Source: Aquilaria yunnanensis (lineage: Eukaryota; Streptophyta; Magnoliopsida; Malvales; Thymelaeaceae). Taken from it: a stretch of DNA of 64,000 nt. The notes under the pieces were generated by a model that ran no database searches, was not told where the DNA came from, and saw nothing but the letters and a program-made list of their open reading frames with translations. The stretch spans positions 75,730,041-75,794,040 of the forward strand of contig CM077598.1 of assembly GCA_039654915.1 (NCBI GenBank). The letters run 5' to 3'. Positions 20,417 through 29,985 of this stretch are shown piece after piece. Made by a program: the position numbers and the translations under genes. The stretch's first letter is position 1; each line of letters starts with the position of its first letter.

Positions 20417-22766
20417 CTAGGGAGAGGCGGGCGGACGAAGACCAGGAAGCTTCAGATGCTCGACCTTGGACCACTGCCACCGAGGTCCCTCAGGAATATT
20501 TAGGCCCTCCAGAAAAGAGAGGTCCAAATCTGGGAACCTCTGCAGGACTTGGTGCCGAGCAAGGCAGAAGCCGTCCTGAAAGGCGACCTTGGCCATCTGA
20601 TCAGAAGTATGTTTTTGAACGCCAAGGACGTTGAGGTCGTCCCTCAGCTCAGCAATCTCCTCCTCCAGCTCGCTTATCCCCAGCGTCTCTTCGGACTCCT
20701 TCTTCAGAGCCTCGACCTCGGCTCGGAGAGCGTTGTTCTCATCCGTCAACCCCGCCGCAAGACTGTCAGAAACAGCCTTGTCCTTGACAAGATCTCCGTT
20801 GGCGGCAAGCAGCCCCTTTACTTGGTCGCCGAGGTCGGCAATCTTCCGGGAGGAGTCCTTTTCAAGTTCCTCTCTCTTCTTCGAGAACTCCTCCCGAACA
20901 GCGGCGATTTGCTGAGAACAATCCGCTGCCAGCTGCTGGTTGCTGGCAACCAGGTTCGCAAGCGAAGCCTTCGCTTCACTGAGTTCCCGCGAAGTCGCAT
21001 CCTTGGAGGCAGCCTCTCTGGCCACCCGAACTCGGAGGTAACCAGCGTACTCCAGCAGCTACGGCAAGGCAAAAGTCCAGGTTAGTACAAGTCTAAACAC
21101 TTAGAAAATTGAGGAAAAAGAGTGTAAAGACTATACCTGAGCAGCGTGCTCGGTGACTTTGACGGCGAGGGTAAGATCCCTCGGGTGAGCCGCCGCAATG
21201 GCCCGGAAGGAGGCGTCAGTGGTCATACCCTTCCAAATCTCCTTTGTCATCTTCAGACAATCGTCGGAGAACAAATTCATATCCTCCATGATTGTCCAAA
21301 AGGGCTCCAAGGGGATCTTCCCCTCAGGGATTGTGGCATCGCGCATGGCCCGTTTCCTCTCATGAATGGCCCTCCAGCCAGCAGTAAGAGGCTCCCCTGA
21401 AAGTGAGAAGGAAGTTAGGAGCAGAAGAAAAATTCACGAAAAGCAATGGAGCTGAACTTCGCCTGAAGGCATACCTGGAGGAACCTCGGAGACAGTGTCC
21501 TCGGGATCCTCGGGCCCCTCGGAAGAAAGACCCTTGCCCTTCTGCCGGTACCGCTCCTCGGCAGTGGGTACTTCTACCACTACAGTGTTTCTGGGGGCCT
21601 CGAGGTCGAAAGGAGGCGCCTCGGCGGAAGTAGCGGGGACCTCGGCCAGTGGAATTTCAACAAGGCCAGCCTCTTCGCCAGCTTCTTCTTCCGAAAGCCC
21701 TAGCTGAGGAGGCTGGATAGCCTTCCTAGCTCACTTCGCCGAGGGCCCCGCCCCTGTCGTCTTCCTTCTTCGGGAAGCCGCCTTCTTTGTCTGCTCCCCC
21801 TTCTCCACTTGGCCAGAAAAGAGGGCCTTGTAATAGGCGGCAGCCCCATCGCCCATCTCTGAAAAAGAGAAGAAATATCAGCGTAAGTCCGAGGAAAAAA
21901 TATAAAGGGGTGGAAGATTACTCACTTTCGGCAAAAGATTCGAAAGAAGTCTCCCCCTTAAGGAGCTTGACCAGCCAGGAATCCTTCCCGGCGATGGCGG
22001 GAGCGGGCATATTGAGGTCAGTCACGTGCTCCTTAACCACCTTCAGCTCCCGAAGGACTTCTTCGGTCATCAACCTCCAGTTGATAGGAAAGGGGTAAAG
22101 AGCACGAGGAGAGACCTCGGGAGCCCAGTCAGCGACTGCCCGAATGCGGGCGTCGAAATCCGCGAACACGGAAGCCAACGGTGGGGTCAGCAGCATCCTC
22201 GGATCAACGACGTCTGCGTTCAGCACTCCCTGAGCCCATCTGGTCGGGACACCAGACCAGTTCTTATCCACCTTCAGGAAAAAGAACTTAGGCTGCCACC
22301 CCCGCCAGCTATCCTTAATATCGAAGGTGAAGGTGAATTTTTTGCTCTCGGATCCCCGAGGCAGCAGGAAATAGAAGCCACCCTTCGGGGCCACGTAGAG
22401 CTTGTAATACTGCATGAAAATGATGAAGTGGGGCTCTATCCCGAACACGCCACACATGCAGAGGAAGGCGTTAAAATAGCAGTACGCGTTCGGGGGAAGC
22501 TGGTTCACAGCAATGCCATGGAATTGGCAGAACTCGCAAACCACCTTCGGGGGAGGATACCGAAGACAGGCCTTCAGTTGGGCTCGGAAGATGGTAACCT
22601 CGTCGCCGCAGTTTGAAAAAGCAAAATGGCTAGAGCGAGGCAACCTGGTCACAGCGTAAGAGGGAAGAAAGAATTTTTTCTTCCACCTCTCTAGTTTTTC
22701 GGGGGTGGTACAGCAAGGATGGGCCAGAAGAGGTTTCCAGCTCTCGGGGACAGGCATCGTAGACAT
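20417..22766 (-). CDS. Element A antisense gene (aORF): four exons, Transposase_28-like N-terminus plus coiled coil
   Basis: Encoded opposite to gag-pol. Exons (minus): 22766-21926, 21858-21475, 21396-21137, 21058-20417; introns of 67, 78 and 78 bp with GT-AG ends. Joined frame: 708 codons, phases 1, 1, 0. Exon 1 (residues 1-280) contains CCTTPEKLERWKKKFFLPSY, CEFCQFHGIAVNQLPPNAY, MCGVFGIEPHFIIFMQYYKL and GGFYFLLPRGSE, which resemble the plant 'putative gypsy type transposon' family. Exon 2 is basic, then acidic and Pro-rich. Exon 3 has PLEPFWTIMEDMNLFSDDC. Exon 4 is a heptad-rich coiled coil ending in DLDLSFLEGLNIPEGPRW. One in-frame TGA (codon 323, plus 21731-21733) interrupts exon 2, perhaps a CGA-to-TGA change. 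The function is unknown. Element B holds a homologous gene with the same structure. Confidence 0.85.
21059..21136 (-). other. Element A antisense gene intron 3
   Basis: 78 bp, starts GTATAGTC and ends TTGCCGTAG on the minus strand, phase 0. It lies between TEHAAQ and LLEYAGYLRV. In element B the intron lies between TEQAAQ and VLAYSGYFRA, so position and phase match. Confidence 0.85.
21397..21474 (-). other. Element A antisense gene intron 2
   Basis: 78 bp, starts GTATGCC and ends CTCACTTTCAG on the minus strand, phase 1 (CCA-G before, GG-GAG after). The donor follows VSEVPP; in element B it follows TKVPP. The acceptor in B is placed so that exon 3 gains about 20 residues, so this boundary is less certain than those of introns 1 and 3. 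Confidence 0.7.
21859..21925 (-). other. Element A antisense gene intron 1
   Basis: 67 bp, starts GTGAGTAATC and ends CTCTTTTTCAG on the minus strand. Removing it joins GAA-A to AG-ATG and keeps the frame, reading into KMGDGAAAYYKALFSGQVEKGE. Element B has an intron at the same place and phase, followed by VGNQSAAVYKSIFLGQVKKGE. Confidence 0.85.
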
Positions 22767-23054
22767 GAAAAAGAGTTTGAGATGGAAAAGAAAATAGTTT
22801 CCAGAAAAAACTCAGAAGACGAGTTTGGAAAAAAACAACAGTTTTCCAGAAAAACTCAGAAAAACAGAGGAATCAGAGTACTCTGGAAATCAAAACCCAC
22901 CAAAAGATTTGCCTGAGGACGCCGTCGTGAAAGTTGGTAGGAAAAGCTCTGATTAAAGAAGCTCCGCCACAGAAAGCAAGATAAAATGCAAGAACAGAGG
23001 GCAAAGCAGAATGAGAGCAGAAAAACAGTAAGTGGGACTTATGATAGGATGGGC

Positions 23055-23062
23055 TATTTATA
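23055..23062 (-). promoter_or_regulatory. Element A antisense gene TATA box
   Basis: TATAAATA on the minus strand, ending 289 bp before the antisense ATG (22764-22766). Element B has TATATAAA ending 291 bp before its antisense ATG. The near-identical spacing supports a dedicated internal promoter firing away from the 3' LTR toward pol. Confidence 0.7.
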
Positions 23063-23368
23063 GGCCAAAGGTGGGTAGCCGAAAAGAAATCATAAGTACC
23101 CATTGGAGGCGAACCGTCGCCGTAACTGCCCACTGCACCCGAAAAGGCGCGCCCTCTGTAAATGACGCGTTTTTCTTCCAATGGCAAGAAGCCGCGTGTC
23201 AACCGCTGCGCAGAAATAGGGGACGTGCCTCCCCAAACGTCCCTGGAAAATCGGGACACACCTCCTGATTGGGACACGTCGTTTGACATCCCTGAAAAGT
23301 GGAGACGCGCCGCTCAGTCTGACACGCTTGGCCATCAGACCTGCAGAAATAAAAAGCAGGCCACCTCG

Positions 23369-23526
23369 AGGACACCAAGAGACAGGCTATGGCTGAACAG
23401 CCCATGACTTTTGGGCAAGAAGTGTATCTTCGATACAGGCTTTGCCTCGGAGACACCAAAGAATAGGCCAAGGCCGAACAGCCCAGATCCTTGGGGAAAA
23501 GGTGCGACCTCGGAACAGGTTATGCT
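23369..23526. repeat. Two-copy repeat of about 80 bp near the element A 3' LTR
   Basis: Two units begin GAGGACACCAAGAGACAGGC (23369) and GAGACACCAAAGAATAGGCC (about 23450), each followed by a GCCGAACAGCCC-like block and a GGGCAAGAAGTG-like block. The same motif, three units on the opposite strand, is present just inside the LTR of element D (63700-64000). In A they lie 300 to 470 bp upstream of the antisense TATA box, so they could be upstream control sequence for that gene. Confidence 0.65.
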
Positions 23527-23593
23527 TCCAAACAAGACTCCCAACGACAACCTCGGAAAGAGATGCAAACCGAAGTCTTCACTTCGGCTTTCC

Positions 23594-23606
23594 GGAGGGG
23601 GGCATG
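23594..23606 (+). promoter_or_regulatory. Element A polypurine tract
   Basis: GGAGGGGGGCATG directly upstream of the 3' LTR TGATAGCC. Elements B and D have nearly the same tract (GAGGGGGGCATG and GGAGGGGGGCCTG in element orientation). It primes plus-strand cDNA synthesis. Confidence 0.9.
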
Positions 23607-24473
23607 TGATAGCCAAAGGCTATCGCCTGAATCTGGCCGAACACCCTGCCACAACAATGGCCAGAAGAACTGGCGCTTCCCGGGAACAGGTGGAATCATG
23701 CACCTCGGGAGATAGCCGGAGAGCTCCGAACCTCGGCACGCCAGTAAAACTTGAGGACTCCATTCACCCCCCAAGGTTGTGAACAGCGCGCCTTCGGAAA
23801 AGTGGCACCAGACATTGCTGCCCGAACATGATATCCCCGAAGGCAGAACCCCCTGGAACTGGGAACCCCCGAACTGAGGGTATGCTTCCCGAAGAGGCTC
23901 TGTCCGAACTAGAGGATGACCTCGCCCAGGGACCTCGGGAGTACGGCAGGAGCATTTATGGAAGCATTTAAGGAAGCCTCTGACACGTCCCACCACAGAC
24001 GTAAAAAGCCGCCCTGACGCGCAGACGCCATCAGAATCACATCATGGCCCGTCTCAGCACAAGGCTCGAGGTGAGCTGGTTACCAACTATCTGTCCCCTA
24101 CGCCCAGAAGTTCAGGAGCATCCGACCGCACACGTGTCATGATCTGAACGGGCTAGGTATTCCTATATATACAGGAAATAAATACTTGACAGGAGGTTGG
24201 TAGGCCGGAGATACAGCTCCCACACTCTGAGAAAATACCAGGTGAGACTTTTCTGCCTTTCTCTTTGAGCTAGTGACTTCCTCCTTTTTCCGGCCACCAC
24301 TGACTTGGGCGTCGGAGGCTCCCCCCCCGGAAAAACACTCCGGGGGCCTCCTAACCCTGTTTACCAGCTTTTTAGGTACTCTCCTTGAGGCGACCCACCT
24401 TCCAGGCGTTCTTCCTCCTAGAAGTCTCCTCAACAGTCATCATGACTCAAAACGATGAGGCCCCAGGCCATCA
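23607..24473 (+). mobile_element. Element A 3' LTR (867 bp)
   Basis: Same ends as the 5' LTR. About 20 substitutions and a shorter C-tract by eye. The TATA box is at 24164-24171. The LTR ends CATCA at 24473, followed by TAACT, the mutated target duplicate of CAACT. Confidence 0.95.
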
Positions 24474-24513
24474 TAACTCTCAAGGCTTCTCGTTCAACAA
24501 ACTTCTCACTTTT

Positions 24514-24607
24514 AAGATTCATTCATTTTGTAGAATCTTCATCTTTTTAAGATTCACACATTTTGTAGAATCTTCAGTTCTCTTAAGATTCACTAATTTT
24601 GTGGAAT
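24514..24607. repeat. Three tandem hairpin units (AAGATTC ... GAATCTT)
   Basis: AAGATTC at 24514 pairs with GAATCTT at 24533. The arrangement repeats near 24549 and 24584 with a unit of about 35 bp, and a fourth unit is degraded. Each unit is a perfect 7-bp inverted repeat around a TTTTGT loop. Confidence 0.7.
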
Positions 24608-24866
24608 CTTTGGTTTTCTTAAAATTTACTCATGTCGTGGAATTTTGAATTTTGAATTCACCCATTTTGGAAATTCACACTTTTGATGGAATTATTCTAA
24701 GTTCGGATGATTTCCTGGAAATTTTTACTTGAGATAACAAGGAGAGTTCGTTAATCTCACTACAAGACAAAACTAAGGCTTTACAGAAAATATAATTTTT
24801 TTCCTTGTCATTTAAGTCAAACTAAGGTTTTAAATGAGAACTTTCTCTACCTCATCATATTTAAAG

Positions 24867-25290
24867 GAATTAGAGGTGGTAAAGAGCCAGGTTGCTTTAC
24901 CTCAAAGAAATTTAGAGGTGGTAAAGAGTCAGGGTGCTCTACCTTAAAGGAATTTGGAGGTGACAAAGAGACAGAGTTCTCTACCTCAAGAGTAATTAGA
25001 GGTCATAAAGAGATAGGGTTCTCTACCTTAATGGTCATCACAAGTGCTAAGGAGTCATGGTACTCTACCTTAAAGGAATTTAGAGGTGGTAAAGAGTTAG
25101 GGTGCTTTACCTCAATGGAATTTAGAGGTGGTAAAGAGACAGGGTTCTCTACCTCAAAGGTTATTAGAGGTTGAAAAAGAGTCGGGGTGCTTTACCTCAA
25201 AACAATTTTGGAGGTTGTAAAGAGAAAGAGTTCTCCATCTCCAAGAGAACAAGAGGTGCTAAAAAGAAGGTTCTCTACCTCTTAGACCAT
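24867..25290. repeat. Tandem repeat, unit about 40-50 bp, about 9 copies
   Basis: The theme TTAGAGGTGGTAAAGAGTCA followed by GGGTGCTCTACCTCAAAGGAA recurs near 24870, 24911, 24955, 25007, 25080, 25125, 25165, 25206 and 25250. Copies are imperfect and of variable length, so this is a satellite-like array and not a CRISPR. Confidence 0.8.
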
Positions 25291-25532
25291 GGTGAGAGAG
25301 AGGTCTCTACCAAATTTAAAAGAAATGAGAGAAGTGTTTCTCTCTTCTGTAGAAAGGTTTCTATAGAGACAAAGGTGAGGAAGGTTCTTTAATCTCTCAA
25401 GAAAAGAGGAAAGAGTTTTCCTCTTAGCTTTAGAAGCAATAAGAAAGTTCTTATTGTAAAGGGTTAAAAGAGTTCCTAAGTCTGATAGACAAGGAGGAAA
25501 GAGTTTTCCTCTTTAAATTCTTTGATGATAGG

Positions 25533-27436
25533 TGATGCCCGATAGCATCCTCGTTGTGTGACATGGTGCAGCTACAAGCAGGACTTCCGGTATGAAGGTG
25601 TCTGGGAAAGGGACCTCCGGTGTGAAGATGCCTTGGAGAGGGGCTTCTGATAGGAAAGTGGCTACAAGACTCAGTAAAATAGAGGTTAGAGACTCCCCGG
25701 AGTGTGATTCTGAGGGAGGAGCCTCTAATGCTCAAGTCAGTATTTTAGAGAACAAAGGTTAGAAAGAAGGAACAGAGAGCAAAAGATAGCCAGGGTTTTT
25801 GGTCTCTTGTGTCCTTACCAAGGTTCTCCACAAGTATTTATAGGAGGTCATGAGGATAAGGCATCCCACTACAGCTTGTCTCAGATTATGACATGTGGTC
25901 GGGCAGATTTGCTCCGTACGTTCGGGAACAGGTGCCCCCAGCTGGCTGTAGCCATTGTGACCGGAGGTCAGGGGCATGTGGGAGGGCTGTGTTTTGGAGG
26001 CTCGTAACTGTCTTTGTCTCATCTGGGTGAGAACTCCTTAGGTGATGGGCCCTCTTTGGCGAATAAAACCCCTTCGGCAGATAGGTCTCCTTTGGTTTGA
26101 TTTTTGCTCTCGAGGGTCGTAGGGGGAGGCTCCTCAACAGGGTAGAAGACCTTCGGGGAATGCCCTATTTTACCGAGGATGGGGAGATGGCCTCCTGAGG
26201 TCGCTGATGCGGTCCGGGGTTCGGAGCCAGCATCTGATGTGGTCCGGTTAGGTGGAGCCAGCATCTCCACTCTGTGCAGCGGTGCGGGCAGCAGGGGGTC
26301 CTGGAGGTAAAAGAAGGTACCCTGAGAGGGTCACCTTAAGTGGTGGCCGGCAGTTTCCTGGTACCGTGGCTGGTGAGGATAGGAAAGACTTCCAGCATGG
26401 GAGAGAGCCCGGAGCGAAGATCCTTCAGGGAGACCTGGCTGAAACACTCAAAAAACAAGGGTTAGGAGGCAACCGGGGTGGTTTTACAGGGGGGAACCTC
26501 CGACGCCCAAGTCAGTGCTTCGAGAAAAAGTGAGACGTAGTAATAAGCATAAGAGACGCTTGCCTGGCGTGTCTTTTTGAAGGCTGAAGGGAGAGTATTC
26601 AGACAGAGAGAGGAGAACGTCCTCTTGTCCTTTAGGTCCTCCGGGCGGAGAACCCCCTGCCTGTGACCATTTCCCTACTCTATAAGGGAGAGGGTGATCC
26701 CTTCAGATTGTGACATGTGTATGGTCGGATGGCGTTCGTATTTTTGGGCGTGGGGGACCCTAGCCATCTACAGGCTCCTCGGGCCACGAGCCATAGTAGG
26801 TGTAGCCTTATGTGACAGGACGTATGCTGCGATGCCGTGGTAGAGCGTGTCTGAGGGTGGCGTGTCAGAGACGTATATGAGAGGAGTGTCATAGACTCCT
26901 TGATGGCTCTTGCTATACAACCGAGGTCCCCTTGGTTGATGTCTCACCTCAGGGTGAGGGACCCTTTCCCGGAGTCGGGCTGGAACTTTGGTGTCTACGT
27001 CTTCGAGGGGCTTTTTCCCGCAGGGGGTTGTTGGCCTTTCTCTCCCCAAAGCTGGTTCGGTCGCCCTCCTGAGGGAGGCGCTACGCTGGTCCCGAAGTTG
27101 GAATTGGTGAGATACCAAGGTCGTGCGCCTCAGGTGTATGACTTCCTTCACTCCGGAGTCCTTTCCGAGGTCGTATGCCTCAGGTGTCTGGCTCCCTCTT
27201 TCCCGTGGTCGGTAGGTGGTCAGGGCGATAGCACTTCGGCTATCAGTCGCCAGATCACTTGACCGAGGATGGCATGGTATGTCCCTCACAGGGTGGTAAT
27301 GTCAGCAGCCGAGGGTGGTGACTACTTGCAGAAGGTGGTGAGGATCCATTTTTTGAGGTTGGTCAGATTTACCTCCGAGGGTGGTACTTGTCAGTCATCC
27401 TCAGAAGCTATCCAAGTGTAAGCCATTTGGCTATCA
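25533..27436 (-). mobile_element. Element B 3' LTR, split by a nested solo LTR
   Basis: Left part 25533-26204, right part 27251-27436. After removal of the nested insertion and one target duplicate the length is 858 bp, identical to the 5' LTR. The edges are TGATGCCC and GGCTATCA. The minus-strand TATA box is within TATTTATAGG near 25835. Confidence 0.92.
26205..27245 (-). mobile_element. Solo LTR G (gypsy, 1041 bp) inside the element B 3' LTR
   Basis: Flanked by perfect target duplications GTCGC (26200-26204 and 27246-27250). In element orientation it begins TGATAGCCGAAGTGCTATCG, a variant of the hairpin start of LTRs A to E, and ends with CCGCATCA. It is therefore a separate member of the same Tat superfamily. 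No internal region remains. The element B LTR sequence is continuous across the site when it is removed. Confidence 0.93.
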
Positions 27437-27450
27437 CATGCCCCCCTCGG
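27437..27450 (-). promoter_or_regulatory. Element B polypurine tract
   Basis: On the minus strand CCGAGGGGGGCATG abuts the 3' LTR start TGATAGCC, matching the tract of element A. Confidence 0.88.
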
Positions 27451-27898
27451 AAAGCCAAAGTTGTAACTTCGGTGAGTAGAGTCTTTGAGAGCATTTCATG
27501 GAGCTCATTATGGATGCTAGAAGTTACCACAAAGGTAGCTTATTGGCCCTTTTAGGAAGGGGATACTTCGTTCACCAAGGGTGTGTATTTTCAGCCGAGG
27601 TAGCTTATAAGTGTCACTCCTCGTTTCTTGGCTAGGCCCCTAGTATTTTCGAAGTGTGTATTCCCCTTTTAATTTTCTGATACAGGTCAATGAATTGTCA
27701 CGTCTCCTAATCAAATAGATGCGTCACTTCGGATAAGCTTGCCTAGGCCTTCATGTTGTCAGGAGGCGTACCATCATTTTCTGCATTGGGTAACACGTGT
27801 CATGTGGTAATTGGTGGACAGTCACTTTGGTTACATCAACCATGTCTCTTCACCTTCGAGGGGTAATTATGGCGACGATTCACCTACCCCCTTCGGCT

Positions 27899-27906
27899 TA
27901 TATAAA
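27899..27906 (+). promoter_or_regulatory. Element B antisense gene TATA box
   Basis: TATATAAA followed by a CT-rich region, ending 291 bp before the antisense ATG at 28197. The spacing equals that in element A within 2 bp. The region 27451-27898 between PPT and TATA holds no other feature I recognise. Confidence 0.7.
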
Positions 27907-29053
27907 CCTTCCTCTCCTCAGAGTTCTCCTCACTTGCTTTCTTTTGCATTTGTTTTGGTCTCATTTGCTCTCAAGCTTTTTTCCCTTTTTTGTGGTGGTG
28001 CAAACGGCGGAGCAATTTCTGGCTAGTTTCCGCGACAGCGTTCACAAATCCCAAAATTGGCAAGAGTTTTGGTGGGTCCTCCTTTCTAAAGTCCTTCAAT
28101 TTTCTATGTCTCTATTCTTTTCTACTTTTCTGAAGTTGTCTCCTTCTTCCAAAGTCCTTCGGTTTTCTTTCCCGAAGTCATTTCCTTCTGCTAAACATGT
28201 CTTCTCCGATCCCACTCTTGACTGTTCGTCCCATTCCCGAGAAATGTGTTCCTCTCGACTCTCACCCGTGCTGCACCACTTCAGAGAAAATGGAGAAGTG
28301 GTCAGCTAAGTTTTATCTTCCCTCTTATGCCATTACCAGGTTGCCTACTCCAGGCCTGGTTGGTTACATGTACCATTCGGACAAGGTTGCCATTTTTTGG
28401 GCCCAACTGAAGGCTGGACTTCGGTACCCTCCCTCGAAGATGGTTTGTGAGTTCTGCCAATTTCATGGCATAACCGTGAACCAACTTCCTCCGAATGCCT
28501 ATTCTTACTTCAATTCCTTCCTCTACATGTGTGGGGTCTTCAATATAGAGCCCCACTTCATCATCTTTATGCAGTACTACAAACTCTTCCCAGTTTCGAA
28601 GGGTGGCTTCTATTTTTTGCTACCTCAGGGATCTGGGAGAAAAAAGTATACGTTCACCTTCGTGACCAAGGACAACTGGCGAGGGTGGTAGAAGAAGTTT
28701 TTCTTCATGAAGGTGGACAAGGCATGGAAATCTGTGCCGACCAGGTGGGCCTCGGGGATGCTGGAGACGGATGTCATTGACCCCAAGAAGCTGCTAACTC
28801 CTGAGTTAGCAGTGAAATTTGAGGAGTAGCCGTATCTGAGCTGTTGGGGACTAGGACCCCGAGGTCCCTCCACACTCCTTGTACCCTTTTCCCATTAAGT
28901 AAAATCTAATGACCGAAGAGGCCTTTCGGGAGCTGGGGGTAATTAAGGAGCACAAAACTGACCTCAACATGCCAAAGCCTGCTTTTGACAAGAAGAAGTC
29001 ATGCCTGGTGATGCTCAGTTGGGAGGAGCTTACATTCGAAGCCCTTGTTGAGA

Positions 29054-29121
29054 GTAAGTCATCTTGCAGATTTTGTTATATGTACTCCTCTGGACTTGCA
29101 CTGATGTCTTTTCTTTTTCAG
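29054..29121 (+). other. Element B antisense gene intron 1
   Basis: 68 bp, GTAAGTCATC ... TCTTTTTCAG. Same position and phase (1) as the 67-bp intron 1 of element A. Confidence 0.82.
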
Positions 29122-29528
29122 AGGTGGGCAACCAATCTGCTGCGGTTTACAAGTCCATCTTCCTTGGTCAAGTCAAGAAGGGGGAGCAGCAAAGGAAGAA
29201 AGCTGCCCCGAAGAGGAAGAAGACGTCGGCGGGAGGGCCATCTTTGGCCAAGAAGTCGAAGAAGGCTAAGGAGAACTCTCTTCCTCCCCCTCCAGAATGT
29301 GACATGGAGGTGTAGGACCCCTCTTCGGTTCACGCCGATCCACCATCGGAGCTGCCCATCAGCTCGACTCCACGAAGCCCCATCACTACGGTGGATACCT
29401 TGGGACTTCAGCAGGGGGCCTTTCCACTGAAGAGCTTGAGGAGCGCCGAAGAAGGAAAGGCAAGCAGGTCCCTCCCGATGTACAAGAAGTTAGCGACTCC
29501 GAGGAGAATTTCACCAAGGTTCCACCAG

Positions 29529-29588
29529 GTTTGCTCCTTAGCCATTTTTCTATGAGTTTGGGAATTTTCAGCATTTTAGATCTTACAG
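29529..29588 (+). other. Element B antisense gene intron 2
   Basis: 60 bp, donor CCAG-GTTTGC, acceptor TCTTACAG, phase 1. An alternative acceptor TTTTCAG lies upstream near 29570. With 29588 the frame reads DEWLRDNVLKELRRDFVEE into WALRDSHVPRDKVPKEPFW. Confidence 0.65.
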
Positions 29589-29899
29589 ATGAATGGCTAA
29601 GGGATAATGTGTTGAAGGAACTTCGGCGTGATTTTGTAGAGGAGCAAACGCCCACTACGTGGATGGTGCAGCACGCTCGGAAGTGGGCCCTTCGGGACTC
29701 CCATGTCCCGAGGGACAAGGTGCCGAAGGAGCCTTTCTGGACCTTCACGAAGGACATGAACTTGTTCTCCGAGGACAGCCATAAAATGGCTTCTCAAATG
29801 GTGAAGGGCATCCTCACCAATGCCACCTTTAAGTCCCTTAGTGAGGAGTGCCCAAATTAGGAGCTCCTCGTTGTAAGGATGACGGAACAGGCTGCCCAG

Positions 29900-29985
29900 G
29901 TAAGTTTTATGGTTTTTAGGACTTAGAAGATGTGTTTAAGCTTTTATAGCCTTTTGACCCTCATTTGAAGTCTTTCTTTTTGCAG
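29900..29985 (+). other. Element B antisense gene intron 3
   Basis: 86 bp, donor CAG-GTAAGT, acceptor CTTTTTGCAG, phase 0, matching intron 3 of element A in position. Confidence 0.82.

Larger units (their letters stand above)
13321..24473 (+). mobile_element. Element A: near-complete Ty3/gypsy (Tat-type) retrotransposon, 11.15 kb
   Basis: Order: 5' LTR, PBS, single Gag-Pol frame, tandem repeats, antisense spliced gene, polypurine tract, 3' LTR. The flanks CAACT (13316-13320) and TAACT (24474-24478) are a 5-bp target duplication with one mismatch. The two LTRs differ at roughly 20 positions by eye over 867 bp, suggesting a fairly recent insertion. Retroviral-type RNase H followed by a second RNase H before integrase, the DDGS protease and the antisense gene are hallmarks of the plant Tat lineage as I know it. 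The uninterrupted Gag-Pol frame makes it a candidate autonomous element. Confidence 0.93.
24474..25532. other. Repeat DNA between elements A and B (element F internal, non-coding)
   Basis: No gene. It begins with three AAGATTC...GAATCTT hairpin units (24514-24607), then a diverged copy of the 106-bp repeat (about 24790-24870), then a second tandem array (24867-25290). The last part (25290-25532) is purine-rich. Element B is inserted after ATAGG at 25528-25532, and the same sequence style resumes at 40190. Confidence 0.6.

Noticed and set aside
24867..25290. Regularly spaced repeats resembling a CRISPR array
   Set aside because: Units are imperfect, contiguous and of variable length without unique spacers, in a plant genome; this is a tandem satellite-like array.
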